Origin: Variovorax guangxiensis | Lineage (GTDB): Bacteria; Pseudomonadota; Gammaproteobacteria; Burkholderiales; Burkholderiaceae_C | Reading direction: 5' to 3' | Length of the DNA stretch: 64,000 nucleotides | NCBI RefSeq assembly: GCF_003952165.1 | Contig: NZ_RXFT01000021.1 | Coordinates: forward strand, 46,432 to 110,431 | Part shown: positions 1 to 10,557 of the stretch, piece after piece | How the letters are laid out: the number at the start of each line of letters is the position of its first letter | How positions within the stretch are numbered: position 1 is the first letter of the stretch | Position numbers and translations under genes: made by a program | Notes under the pieces: model-generated | What the model was told of the DNA's origin: nothing | Seen by the model: the letters and a program-made list of their open reading frames with translations, nothing else | Databases searched by the model: none

Positions 1-1254
1 CGCAGCGACACGCCCGAGATCTTCACCGCCGCCGCCCTGCTGCTGGTGGTGGCCATCGCGGCGCTGATGCAGCTGGTGGGCCTGTCGATGGCGCTGGGGG
101 CCTTCCTCGCCGGCGTGCTGCTGGCCGAGAGCGAATACCGGCGCGAGCTCGAAACCGACATCGAGCCCTTCAAGGGACTGCTGCTGGGCCTGTTCTTCAT
201 CGCGGTGGGCATGTCGATCAACTTCGGCGTGCTGATCGCTAGCCCCTGGATCATGGCGATGCTGGTGGTCGGCTTCGTGGCCATCAAGCTGGTGGTGATC
301 TACGCGCTCGCCAAGGCGATGGGCATCGCCTACCAGGAGCGGCCGGTGTTCACGCTGCTGCTCGCGCAGGGCGGCGAGTTCGCCTTCGTGGTGTTCCAGG
401 CGGCGGGCCCCGACGTGCTGCCGCCCGAGGTCACCTCGCTGCTGATCGGCGCGGTGGCGCTGTCGATGCTGCTGTCGCCGCTTCTGCTGGTGCTGCTCGA
501 CCGGTTCGTGCTGCCGCGCTACAGCCGCAACGGCGGCACCAAGCTCGAGGAAATTTCGGAGCAGCAGGACGCCAAGGTGCTGATCTGCGGCTTCGGCCGC
601 TACGGCCAGATCGTCGGGCGCATGCTGATGTCGCAGGGCCTGCGCGTGACCGTGCTCGACCACGACGCCGACACCGTCGAAGGCTTGCGGCAGTTCGGCT
701 TCCGCGTGTTCTACGGCGACGCGACGCGGCTCGACCTGCTGCGCACCGCGGGCGCGGGCACGGCCAAGGTGATCGTGGTGGCGGTGGACGATATCGAGCA
801 GTCGCTGGAGATCGTCGACCTGGTGAAGGAGAACTTCCCGCAGGCCCGCATCGTCGCGCGCGCCCGCAACGTGACGCACCTGTTCCAGCTGCGCGACCGC
901 GGCGTGACGCAAGTGGAGCGCGAGTTGTTCGAGTCGTCGCTGCGCAGCGCGCGCGCCACGCTCGAGGCCCTGGGCTGGCCGGCCTACGAGGCGCGCGAAT
1001 CGGCGATGCGCTTTCGCCGCCGAAACATCGAACTCAGCAACGACATCTACCCGCACTACAAGGACCGCGCCAAGCTGATCGCCGCCAACAAGGCGGGCCG
1101 CCAGCAGTTCGAGGAGCAGATGGCGCGCGAGCGCGAGGAGCGCCGCCGCAGGCTCGGGCGCGACTGGGACAGCCTCGACGGCGAAGAGGAAGAAGAGCGA
1201 CTGCTGCAGCAGTCGCAGCAGCAGACCGCCGGTCAGGAGAAGGCGGACGCCTAG
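1..1254 (+). CDS. Kef-type K+/H+ antiporter, 3' part (5' end outside window)
   Basis: Glutathione-regulated potassium-efflux antiporter of the CPA2 family in the inner membrane. The frame is open from base 1, so the gene is cut by the window edge; the GTG at 46 lies inside a membrane helix and is not the start. The visible part has several hydrophobic helices (codons 1-170), then a cytosolic RCK/TrkA-N Rossmann domain starting near codon 190 (VLICGFGRYGQIVG) and an acidic, Gln-rich tail. The helices plus RCK order is that of KefB/KefC, and the two cannot be told apart here. An ancillary KefF/KefG partner is not visible downstream. Confidence 0.9.
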   Translation, partial: RSDTPEIFTAAALLLVVAIAALMQLVGLSMALGAFLAGVLLAESEYRRELETDIEPFKGLLLGLFFIAVGMSINFGVLIASPWIMAMLVVGFVAIKLVVIYALAKAMGIAYQERPVFTLLLAQGGEFAFVVFQAAGPDVLPPEVTSLLIGAVALSMLLSPLLLVLLDRFVLPRYSRNGGTKLEEISEQQDAKVLICGFGRYGQIVGRMLMSQGLRVTVLDHDADTVEGLRQFGFRVFYGDATRLDLLRTAGAGTAKVIVVAVDDIEQSLEIVDLVKENFPQARIVARARNVTHLFQLRDRGVTQVERELFESSLRSARATLEALGWPAYEARESAMRFRRRNIELSNDIYPHYKDRAKLIAANKAGRQQFEEQMAREREERRRRLGRDWDSLDGEEEEERLLQQSQQQTAGQEKADA

Positions 1255-1296
1255 CAGGCCGGGCGGCTCGAAGACCCGTGCCGATCGCCCCGTCGG

Positions 1297-2163
1297 TCAG
1301 CCTTCCAGCTTCAACAGCCGCATCGCGTTGCCCTTGAGGATGCCGGGCATCACCTCGGGCTTGAAGCCCGCGTTCTCGAAGTCGCGCATCCAGCGGTCCG
1401 GCGTGATCAGCGGGTAGTCGCTGCCGAAGAGCACGCGGTCCTTCAGCAGGGTGTTGGCGTACTGCACCAGCTGCTTCGGAAAGTACTTGGGGCTCCAGCC
1501 CGACAGGTCGATCCACACGTTGGGCTTGTGCGTGGCCACGCTCAGCGCCTCGTCCTGCCAGGGGAAGCTGGGGTGCGCCATGACGATCTGCATGTCGGGG
1601 AAGTCGATGGCCACGTCGTCCAGGTGCATCGGGTTGCTGTACTCCAGCCGCAGGCCGCCGCCGCAGCGCATGCCCGAGCCGATGCCGCTGTGGCCGGTGT
1701 GGAAGATGGCCGGCAGGCCGTATTCGGCGATGACCTCGTAGATGGGCCAGGCCATGCGGTCGTAGGGATGGTAGCCCTGCACCGTGGGATGGAACTTGAA
1801 GCCCTTCACGCCGTGCTCCTCGATGAGCCTGCGCGCTTCGCGCGCGCCCATCTTTCCCTTGTGCGGATCGACGCTGCCGAAGGCGATCATGATGTCGCTG
1901 TTGTTCCTCGCGGCCTCGGCGATCTCCTCGTTCGGAATGCGCCGGCGGCCCATGTTCGATTCGGCGTCGACCATGAACATCACCAGGCCGATCTTCCTTT
2001 CGCGGTAGTACGCCACGCTCTCCGCAATGGTGGGCCGGCCGCTGGAGCCGAAGTACTTGTCGGCCGCGCGGTCGTATTCCTCGCCGTAGTTGTCGAACGG
2101 GTTCCAGCAGCTGACTTCTGCGTGGGTGTGGATGTCGATCGCGATCAGGTTCTGATGGTCCAT
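1297..2163 (-). CDS. Amidohydrolase, candidate hydroxyphenyl-beta-ketoacyl-CoA hydrolase (CouO-like)
   Basis: 288-residue TIM-barrel amidohydrolase-2 protein. Metal-site motifs are visible: HTH at residues 12-14, FHTGH mid-protein, MAHPSFP, and FGSDYPL near the C-terminus. The start is fixed by AGGAGA 8 bases upstream of ATG. It is divergent from a crotonase, CoA ligase and SDR. In Rhodococcus jostii the same four protein types (CouL, M, N, O) degrade p-hydroxycinnamates, the amidohydrolase cleaving the beta-ketoacyl-CoA to hydroxybenzoate and acetyl-CoA. That role is inferred from family plus context; a decarboxylase or hydratase of the same superfamily is the alternative. Confidence 0.75.
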   Translation of the reverse strand: MDHQNLIAIDIHTHAEVSCWNPFDNYGEEYDRAADKYFGSSGRPTIAESVAYYRERKIGLVMFMVDAESNMGRRRIPNEEIAEAARNNSDIMIAFGSVDPHKGKMGAREARRLIEEHGVKGFKFHPTVQGYHPYDRMAWPIYEVIAEYGLPAIFHTGHSGIGSGMRCGGGLRLEYSNPMHLDDVAIDFPDMQIVMAHPSFPWQDEALSVATHKPNVWIDLSGWSPKYFPKQLVQYANTLLKDRVLFGSDYPLITPDRWMRDFENAGFKPEVMPGILKGNAMRLLKLEG

Positions 2164-2214
2164 GCGCTGTCTCCTGTACGGGTAAATCCCTAGTCTCCGG
2201 GGGCTCCAAATTCC

Positions 2215-2243
2215 TTGAATTGATTATTTCCCATAACCATAAT
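2215..2243 (+). promoter_or_regulatory. Sigma-70-type promoter for the hydroxycinnamate operon
   Basis: TTGAAT at 2215-2220 and CATAAT at 2238-2243 are separated by exactly 17 bases in an A+T-rich patch between the divergent amidohydrolase and crotonase genes. Transcription would start near 2250, giving a leader of about 17 nt before the ATG at 2267, which has no clear Shine-Dalgarno sequence. Confidence 0.5.
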
Positions 2244-2266
2244 TCGACGCAACCCCGGACCCCATC

Positions 2267-3040
2267 ATGACCAATCCAGACCTCCAACTCGACATCCGCG
2301 ACGAAGTCGCCATCGTCCGCCTGACGCGCGGCTCCAAGCGCAACGCGCTGTCCGACGGACTGATCCTCGCGCTGCGCGACACCTTCGAGAAGCTGCCTTC
2401 GACCGTGCGCGCCGCGGTGATCGACGGCGAGGGGCCGCACTTCTGCGCCGGCCTCGACCTGAGCGAGCTGAAGGAACGCGACGCCGGCCAGGGCATGCAG
2501 CACTCGCGCATGTGGCACGCCGCGCTCGACCTGATCCAGCACGGCCCGGTGCCGGTGATCGCCGCGCTGCACGGCGCGGTGGTCGGCGGCGGGCTCGAAT
2601 TGGCAAGCGCCTGCCACATCCGCGTGGCCGACCGCACCACCTTCTACGCGCTGCCCGAGGGCTCGCGCGGCATCTTCGTGGGCGGCGGCGGCTCGGTGCG
2701 CATCCCCAAGCTGATCGGCGTGGCCCGCATGACCGACATGATGATGACCGGCCGCGTCTACAACGCCGAAGACGGCGAGCGCGCCAACTTCGCGCAGTAC
2801 CTCGTCGACGAAGGCCAGGCCTTCGACAAGGCTTTCGAGCTCGCCAGGCGCGTGGCCACCAACGCGCCGCTCACCAACTACGCGCTGATGCACGCGCTGC
2901 CGCGCATCGCCGAGCAGTCGGCCGACCACGGCTTCTTCACCGAGGCGCTGATCTCCGGCATCACGCAGGCCGCGCCCGAGGCCAAGCAGCGCGTTCGCGA
3001 CTTCCTCGAAGGACGCGGCGCGAAAGTGAGCAAGGGATGA
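2267..3040 (+). CDS. Crotonase-family enoyl-CoA hydratase
   Basis: 257-residue crotonase-fold enzyme. It shows the N-terminal KRNALS motif, the CoA/oxyanion segments HFCAGLDL and HGAVVGGGLELA, and a C-terminal helical region. Expected reaction: hydration of an aryl-propenoyl-CoA (feruloyl- or coumaroyl-CoA) to the beta-hydroxyacyl-CoA. It lacks the look of the longer hydroxycinnamoyl-CoA hydratase-lyases, and no vanillin dehydrogenase is nearby, which favours a plain hydratase feeding the SDR downstream. Its stop overlaps the next start (ATGA), so the two are probably translationally coupled. Confidence 0.85.
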   Translation: MTNPDLQLDIRDEVAIVRLTRGSKRNALSDGLILALRDTFEKLPSTVRAAVIDGEGPHFCAGLDLSELKERDAGQGMQHSRMWHAALDLIQHGPVPVIAALHGAVVGGGLELASACHIRVADRTTFYALPEGSRGIFVGGGGSVRIPKLIGVARMTDMMMTGRVYNAEDGERANFAQYLVDEGQAFDKAFELARRVATNAPLTNYALMHALPRIAEQSADHGFFTEALISGITQAAPEAKQRVRDFLEGRGAKVSKG

Positions 3041-4896
3041 GCGCCCCCGCCGTCCGCTACCGCCCGCTGGTCTTCGGCGTCACCCGCGCGGTGCTGCGCG
3101 ACGGCGCGCCGGGCACGCAGTACCTGAGCGCCGAAACGCCGCTCGCCCCCTACCGCGAGCGCATGACCGACCGCCTCGCCCACTGGGCAGAGCGCACGCC
3201 CGACCGCACCTTCATCGCCCGCCGCGAACGGCTGGCCGACGGCAGCACCGGCGACTGGCTGCGCGTGAGCTACGCGCAGGCGCTGGAGGAAGCACGCGGT
3301 ATCGGACAGGCACTGCTGGAGCGCGGCCTGAGCGCCGAGCGACCGGTCGCGATCCTCAGCGAGAACGGCATCGAGCACGCGCTGATGGCGCTGGGCTGCC
3401 TCTACGCCGGAGTGCCCTATTGCCCCGTCTCGCCCCCCTACTCGGTGGTGAGCCAGGACTTCGAGAAGCTGCGCCACGTCTTCGACACCCTCACGCCCGG
3501 CCTCGTCTTCGCGAGCGACGCGGCGCGCTTCGCCAAGGCCATCGCCGCCGTCGTGCCCACCGGCACAGAGGTCGTGCTGGCCGAGGGCAGCCTCGAGGAC
3601 CGGCCCGTCACCGCGTTCAGCGCCCTCGCCTCCACGCCGGCCACGAGCGCCATCGACGAGGCGATGCGCGCCACCGGCCCCGACACCATCACCAAGTTCC
3701 TCTTCACCTCGGGCTCGACCAAGATGCCCAAGGCCGTGATCAATACGCACCGCATGTGGTGCGCCAACCAGCAGCAGCTGCGCCAGTCGATTCCCGCCCT
3801 GGGCGACGAGCCGCCGGTGCTGGTCGACTGGCTGCCCTGGAACCACACCTTCGGCGGCAACCACAACGTGGGCATCGTGCTGGACAACGGCGGCACGCTC
3901 TACATCGACGACGGCAAGCCCACGCCCGCCGGCATGGCCGAGACGCTGCGCAACCTGCGCGAGATCGCGCCCACCATCTACTTCAACGTGCCCACCGGCT
4001 TCGAGGCTATCGCGCAGGCGATGGAAACCGACGAGGTGCTGCGCCGCAACCTGCTGTCGCGCGTGAAGATGTTCTTCTACTCGGGCGCGGCGCTCTCGCA
4101 GCCGGTGTGGGACAGCCTGCACCGCACGCAGGAGTCGGAAGTCGGCGAGCGCATCGTGATGGGCACGGGCCTGGGCATGACCGAATCGGGCCCCTTCGCG
4201 CTCTACGTGACCGGCCCCGACGTGAAGTCGGGCGACGTGGGCCTGCCTGCGCCGGGCATCGAGCTCAAGCTGATCGAGGTCGACGGCAAGACCGAGGTGC
4301 GCTACCGCGGCCCCAACATCACGCCCGGCTACTGGCGCGCGCCCGAGGCCACGGCCGAGGCCTTCGACGAGGAAGGCTTCTTTTCCACCGGCGACGCGGT
4401 GAAGTGGATCGACGAGGGCAACATCCACCGCGGCCTGCGCTTCGACGGCCGCATCGCCGAAGACTTCAAGCTCGCCACCGGCACCTTCGTGAGCGTGGGC
4501 CCGATGCGCGCGAAGATCATCGCGGCCGGCGCGCCCTATGTGCAGGACGCGGTGCTGACCGGCATCAACCTGAAGGAAGTGGGCGCGCTCGTCTTCCCGA
4601 CGCAGAAGGTGCGCGAGCTCGCCGGCCTGCCGGCCGGCGCCACCATGCGCGAGGTGCTGGAAAGCGCACCCGTGCAGGCGCACTTCCAGCAGGTGGTCGA
4701 CACGCTGGCCGCCGGCGCCACCGGCAGCGCCAACCGCATCGCGCGGCTGCACCTGATGGCCGAGCCGCCGTCCATCGACAGGGGCGAGGTCACCGACAAG
4801 GGCTCCATCAACCAGCGCTCCGTGCTCAAGCACCGCGCCGCGCTGGCCGATGCGATGCACGACGGCAGCCTGCCGTTCACGCTGAAGCCACGCTGA
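3037..4896 (+). CDS. fcs: Feruloyl-CoA synthase-like aryl-CoA ligase
   Basis: 619-residue ANL-superfamily acyl-adenylating enzyme that would activate ferulate, p-coumarate or relatives to CoA thioesters with ATP. The AMP-binding P-loop LFTSGSTKMPKAVINTH is near residue 222, the adenine motif GTGLGMTESGP near 375, and STGDAVKW near 450. The length and the YCPVSPPYSVVSQDFEKL segment match feruloyl-CoA synthases rather than generic acetyl-CoA synthetases. The start overlaps the crotonase stop by four bases (ATGA), which excludes longer in-frame alternatives upstream. Cytoplasmic. Confidence 0.88.
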   Translation: MSAPAVRYRPLVFGVTRAVLRDGAPGTQYLSAETPLAPYRERMTDRLAHWAERTPDRTFIARRERLADGSTGDWLRVSYAQALEEARGIGQALLERGLSAERPVAILSENGIEHALMALGCLYAGVPYCPVSPPYSVVSQDFEKLRHVFDTLTPGLVFASDAARFAKAIAAVVPTGTEVVLAEGSLEDRPVTAFSALASTPATSAIDEAMRATGPDTITKFLFTSGSTKMPKAVINTHRMWCANQQQLRQSIPALGDEPPVLVDWLPWNHTFGGNHNVGIVLDNGGTLYIDDGKPTPAGMAETLRNLREIAPTIYFNVPTGFEAIAQAMETDEVLRRNLLSRVKMFFYSGAALSQPVWDSLHRTQESEVGERIVMGTGLGMTESGPFALYVTGPDVKSGDVGLPAPGIELKLIEVDGKTEVRYRGPNITPGYWRAPEATAEAFDEEGFFSTGDAVKWIDEGNIHRGLRFDGRIAEDFKLATGTFVSVGPMRAKIIAAGAPYVQDAVLTGINLKEVGALVFPTQKVRELAGLPAGATMREVLESAPVQAHFQQVVDTLAAGATGSANRIARLHLMAEPPSIDRGEVTDKGSINQRSVLKHRAALADAMHDGSLPFTLKPR

Positions 4897-4928
4897 GCCT
4901 TTCCACACTTTTTCTGGAGACGAGACAA

Positions 4929-5693
4929 ATGAAGATCGAAGGACAAGCCGCATTGGTCACGGGCGGCGCATCGGGCCTGGGCGAAGCCACCGCGCGCGAG
5001 CTCGCACGGCTGGGCGCCAAAGTCGCCGTGCTCGACCGCAATGCCGCGCTCGCCGAGAAGGTGGCGGCCGAGATCGGCGGCGTCGCCTGCGTCTGCGACA
5101 TCACCGACACCGACAGCGTGAACGCCGCGCTCGACAAGGCCGAGGCCGCGCACGGCCCCGCGCGCATCCTGATGAACGTGGCCGGCATCGGCAGCGCCAA
5201 GCGCATCGTGGGCAAGGACGGCAGCCCCGCGCCGCTGGAAGACTTCGTGCGCGTGGTCAACATCAACCTGATCGGCGGCTACAACATGGCGCGCCTGTTC
5301 GCCGCGCGCTGCGCGAAGCTGGAGGCGCTCGACAACGGCGAGAAGGGTGTGATGCTCTTCACCGCCTCGGTCGCCGCCTTCGACGGCCAGGTGGGCCAGC
5401 AGGCCTACAGCGCCTCCAAGGGCGGGCTGGTCGGCATGACGCTGCCGATGGCGCGCGACCTCGCGCAGCACGCCATCCGCGTGTGCACGGTGGCGCCGGG
5501 CATCTTCGCCACGCCGCTGCTGCTGGAGCTGCCCGAGCCGGTTCAGCAGTCGCTGGCCGCCTCCATCCCCTTCCCGCCGCGTCTGGGCAAGCCCTCGGAG
5601 TTCGCCGAGCTGGCCTGCCACATCGTCACCAACGGCCACCTCAACGGCGAGGTGATCCGCATCGACGGCGCGCTGCGCATGGCGCCGCGCTGA
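4929..5693 (+). CDS. SDR 3-hydroxyacyl-CoA dehydrogenase (HSD10-like)
   Basis: 254-residue short-chain dehydrogenase. The NAD-binding motif TGGASGLGEA lies near residue 12 and the catalytic pair YSASK near residue 160, preceded by a Ser in the FTASVAAF strand. A GGAGA element at 4916-4920 supports the ATG. The sequence resembles 3-hydroxyacyl-CoA dehydrogenases type II (HSD17B10 group). In context it should oxidise the beta-hydroxyacyl-CoA made by the crotonase to the beta-ketoacyl-CoA, the proposed substrate of the amidohydrolase at 1297-2163. Confidence 0.85.
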   Translation: MKIEGQAALVTGGASGLGEATARELARLGAKVAVLDRNAALAEKVAAEIGGVACVCDITDTDSVNAALDKAEAAHGPARILMNVAGIGSAKRIVGKDGSPAPLEDFVRVVNINLIGGYNMARLFAARCAKLEALDNGEKGVMLFTASVAAFDGQVGQQAYSASKGGLVGMTLPMARDLAQHAIRVCTVAPGIFATPLLLELPEPVQQSLAASIPFPPRLGKPSEFAELACHIVTNGHLNGEVIRIDGALRMAPR

Positions 5694-5753
5694 GGCCCTT
5701 CTTTCTTTTTCGCGTTCGTTCCGCCCGCTTCACAACGTACCCAGGAGACACCG

Positions 5754-6890
5754 ATGACCTTCAAGAAGACCACCCTCGCCGCCGTACTGGCGCTCATGGC
5801 CATGGGCCTCGCCCATGCCGACATCACCGTGGGCGTGGTGCAGCCGCTCACCGGCCCGGCCTCGGGCCTGGGCATTCCGGTGAAGAACGGCATCGCCATC
5901 TGGCCGAAGACCATCGCGGGCGAGACGCTCAAGGTGGTGGTGCTCGACGACGCCACCGACCCGACCACCGGCGTGAAGGACGCGCAGCGCCTGGTCACCG
6001 AGGACAAGGCAGACATCATCATCGGCTCCAGCGCCACGCCCGTCGCCATCCCGATGGCCGACGTGACCGCCGAGTCGGGCACGCCGCAGCTGTCGACCGC
6101 GCCTGCCGGCCTGCCGCCGGGCAAGGACAAGTGGTTCTTCCGCCTGCCGCAGTCGAACGACGTGATGGCCTACGCGGTGGTCGCGCACATGAAGAAGCAG
6201 AACATCAAGACGGTCGGCTTCCTCGGCTACACCGACGCCTACGGCGAGCTGTGGCTCAAGGCGCTGACGGCCGAGGCCGCCAAGAACGGCATCAAGATCG
6301 TCGCCACCGAGCGCTTCGCGCGCGCCGACACCAGCGTGACCGGCCAGGTGCTCAAGCTCACCTCGGCCAACCCCGACGCGATCCTGATCGTCGCTTCGGG
6401 CAGCGGCGCCGGCATGCCGCAGAAGGCGGTGATGGAGCGCGGCTACAAGGGCAAGGTCTACCAGACGCACGCCGCCGCCACGCAGGACCTGATGCGCACC
6501 GCCGGCAAGGACGCCGAGGGCACCTTCGTCGTTTCCGGCCCCGCCACCGTGGCCGAGCAGCTGCCCGACAGCCATCCCTCGAAGGCCGCCGCCGTCGCCT
6601 TCGTGCAGGGCTACGAGAAGGCCTACGGCCCCGGCTCGCGCAACCAGTTCGCCGGCCACGCGGCCGACGCGCTCACGGTGCTCGAGAAGGCCGTGCCGGT
6701 CGCGCTCAAGAAGGCCAAGCCCGGCACGCCCGAGTTCCGCGCCGCGCTGCGCGACGCGCTCGAGGGCATGGGCCGCACCGTGCTCGCGCACGGCGTGCTG
6801 AACTGGACGGCGCAGGACCACTGGGGCTACACGACCGAGACCGGCGTGATGCTCAAGGTGGTGAACGGCGCGTTCAAGGTCGAGCAGTAA
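5754..6890 (+). CDS. ABC importer periplasmic substrate-binding protein (LivK type)
   Basis: 378-residue periplasmic receptor of the branched-chain amino-acid/aromatic-acid class. A Sec signal peptide of about 22 residues ends in GLAHA. The mature part begins ITVGVVQPLTGP and has the two-lobed receptor layout. An AGGAGA ribosome site lies 8 bases upstream of ATG. It is the first of four transporter genes in a row with two permease and two ATPase units. Setting among hydroxycinnamate genes suggests an aromatic acid ligand, as for CouP-type receptors of Rhodopseudomonas; this is inferred. Confidence 0.88.
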   Translation: MTFKKTTLAAVLALMAMGLAHADITVGVVQPLTGPASGLGIPVKNGIAIWPKTIAGETLKVVVLDDATDPTTGVKDAQRLVTEDKADIIIGSSATPVAIPMADVTAESGTPQLSTAPAGLPPGKDKWFFRLPQSNDVMAYAVVAHMKKQNIKTVGFLGYTDAYGELWLKALTAEAAKNGIKIVATERFARADTSVTGQVLKLTSANPDAILIVASGSGAGMPQKAVMERGYKGKVYQTHAAATQDLMRTAGKDAEGTFVVSGPATVAEQLPDSHPSKAAAVAFVQGYEKAYGPGSRNQFAGHAADALTVLEKAVPVALKKAKPGTPEFRAALRDALEGMGRTVLAHGVLNWTAQDHWGYTTETGVMLKVVNGAFKVEQ

Positions 6891-6921
6891 TCCCCTTCTT
6901 CAGCCGCATCGAACACACGCC

Positions 6922-7962
6922 ATGGATCTCTCGATCGCCAGCATCCTGACGCTGGACGGCCTCACCAATGGCGCGATCTATGCCCTGCTGGGCATGGGCA
7001 TCGTGCTCGTCTTCACGGTGACCCGCGTCATCTTCATTCCGCAGGGCGAATTCGTGGCGTACGGCGCGCTGACGCTGGCGATCTTCCAGACCGGCAAGAC
7101 GCCGGGCACGGTGTGGCTGCTGCTCATCCTGGCCGGCGTCGCGGCGCTGATGGACCTGGTCACCACCTGGCGCCACAACGGCAGCGCGGTGGCCGGGCTG
7201 AAGGCTGCGTTGCGCACGCTCGCGGCACCCGCCGTCATCTGCGCGATCTCGGCCTGGGCCGGCCCGCGCAACCTGCCGATCGGCGTGCAGGCGCTGCTCA
7301 CGGTGTTCATCGTCACGGCGTTCGGGCCACTGGTGTACCGCGTGGCCTACCAGTCGCTGGCGGGTGCGAGCTCGCTGGTGCTGCTGATCGTCTCGGTGGG
7401 CGTGCACTTCGCGATGACCGGGCTGGGCCTGCTCTTCTTCGGCGCGGAGGGTTTCCGCAACCCGCCGTTCTGGGACGAGCGCATGTCGCTCGGGCCTCTC
7501 AACGTGAGCGGGCAGGCGCTCATCATCTTCGGCATGTCGGCCGCGCTGATCGTGCTGCTGTACCTGTTCTTCGAGCGCAGCCTGTACGGCAAGGCGCTGC
7601 GCGCCACCGCCGTGAACCGGCTGGGCGCTCGGCTCATGGGCATCTCCACCCAGGCGGCCGGGCAGCTCACCTTCGCGATGGCGGCGCTGATCGGCGCGCT
7701 CTCGGGCCTGCTGATCGGTCCGACCACCACGGTGTTCTACGACTCGGGCTTCCTCATCGGCCTGAAGGGCTTCGTGGCCGGCGTGATCGCGGGCCTGGCG
7801 AGCTACCCCGGCGCGCTCGTCGGCGCGCTGGCCGTGGGCGTGATCGAGTCCTTCGGCTCCTTCTGGGCCAGTTCGTTCAAGGAAGTGATCGTGTTCACCA
7901 TCATCCTGCCGGTGCTGCTGTGGCGCTCGCTGAAGAGCGGCCATTCGGACGAGGAACATTGA
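6922..7962 (+). CDS. ABC importer permease (LivH type)
   Basis: 346-residue inner-membrane permease with about eight to nine hydrophobic helices. It starts LTNGAIYALLGMGIVLVF, the usual opening of LivH proteins, and carries the cytoplasmic coupling region around GARLMGIST. It would pair with the LivM half of the following gene. The gap to that gene is one base, so the two are one transcriptional and probably translational unit. Confidence 0.88.
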   Translation: MDLSIASILTLDGLTNGAIYALLGMGIVLVFTVTRVIFIPQGEFVAYGALTLAIFQTGKTPGTVWLLLILAGVAALMDLVTTWRHNGSAVAGLKAALRTLAAPAVICAISAWAGPRNLPIGVQALLTVFIVTAFGPLVYRVAYQSLAGASSLVLLIVSVGVHFAMTGLGLLFFGAEGFRNPPFWDERMSLGPLNVSGQALIIFGMSAALIVLLYLFFERSLYGKALRATAVNRLGARLMGISTQAAGQLTFAMAALIGALSGLLIGPTTTVFYDSGFLIGLKGFVAGVIAGLASYPGALVGALAVGVIESFGSFWASSFKEVIVFTIILPVLLWRSLKSGHSDEEH

Positions 7963-7963
7963 C

Positions 7964-9775
<1,812 letters not shown>

Positions 9776-9776
9776 C

Positions 9777-10511
9777 ATGACATCTCCATTGCTCCGCATC
9801 CGCGGCCTGCACGCCGGCTACGGCCGCGCCGAGGTGCTGCACGGCATCGACCTGCAGGCCGGCCAGGGCAGCGTGGTCACGGTGATCGGACCGAACGGCG
9901 CGGGCAAGTCCACGCTGCTGAATTCGCTGATGGGCGTGCTGCCCTCCAAAGGCACCATCGAGTTCAAGGGCCAGCCGGTCAACGGGCTGTCGCTGGAGGA
10001 GCGCGTGATGCTCGGCATCGCGCTCGTGCCCGAGAAGCGCGAGCTGTTCGGCACCATGCCGGTGGAAGACAACCTCGTGCTCGGCGCCTTCCGCCAGGTG
10101 CGGCTGCGCAACCGCCAATGGCGCGACCGCATCGACGAGGTCTACACGCTGTTCCCGCGCCTGAAGGAGCGCCGCGCCCAGCTGGCCGGCACGCTCTCGG
10201 GCGGCGAGCGGCAGATGCTGGCGGTGGGCCGCGCGCTGATGTCGCGCCCCACGCTGCTGATGCTCGACGAGCCCAGCCTCGGGCTCGCGCCGCTGGTGGT
10301 GCAGGAGATCTTCCGCACCGTGGAGGCGCTGCGCGCCACCGGCGTGACCATCCTGCTGGTGGAGCAGAACGCGCGCGCCGCGCTCGAGGTGGCGGATCAC
10401 GGCTACGTGCTCGAGATGGGCAGCGTGAGCCTCGAGGGCGAAGCGAAGAAGCTGGCCGTCGACTCGCGCGTGATCGACACCTACCTCGGCGCCGCGAGAA
10501 AAGCCGCCTGA
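9777..10511 (+). CDS. ABC importer ATPase (LivF type)
   Basis: 244-residue ATP-binding subunit. Walker A GPNGAGKSTLL, signature LSGGERQMLAVGRAL, Walker B LLMLDEPSLGLAP and the H-loop region ILLVEQNA are intact. The ATG at 9777 is separated by one base from the previous stop; an in-frame TTG at 9759 would overlap the fusion gene and is less likely. Together with 5754-9775 it forms a full importer with two ATPase sites, two permease domains and one receptor. Confidence 0.9.
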   Translation: MTSPLLRIRGLHAGYGRAEVLHGIDLQAGQGSVVTVIGPNGAGKSTLLNSLMGVLPSKGTIEFKGQPVNGLSLEERVMLGIALVPEKRELFGTMPVEDNLVLGAFRQVRLRNRQWRDRIDEVYTLFPRLKERRAQLAGTLSGGERQMLAVGRALMSRPTLLMLDEPSLGLAPLVVQEIFRTVEALRATGVTILLVEQNARAALEVADHGYVLEMGSVSLEGEAKKLAVDSRVIDTYLGAARKAA

Positions 10512-10557
10512 GCCAACGACAACGCCGCGACCCGCGCGGCAGCAAGGAGACAACAGC

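Noticed and set aside
1034..2929. Long minus-strand reading frame across the amidohydrolase and crotonase genes
   Set aside because: It runs antisense and out of frame through two genes with clear family motifs; low-complexity Arg/His/Gly content is typical of shadows in G+C-rich DNA.
3420..4928. N-terminal extension of the SDR dehydrogenase
   Set aside because: The long in-frame stretch overlaps the CoA ligase in another frame and has no domain; a ribosome site and family start support 4929.
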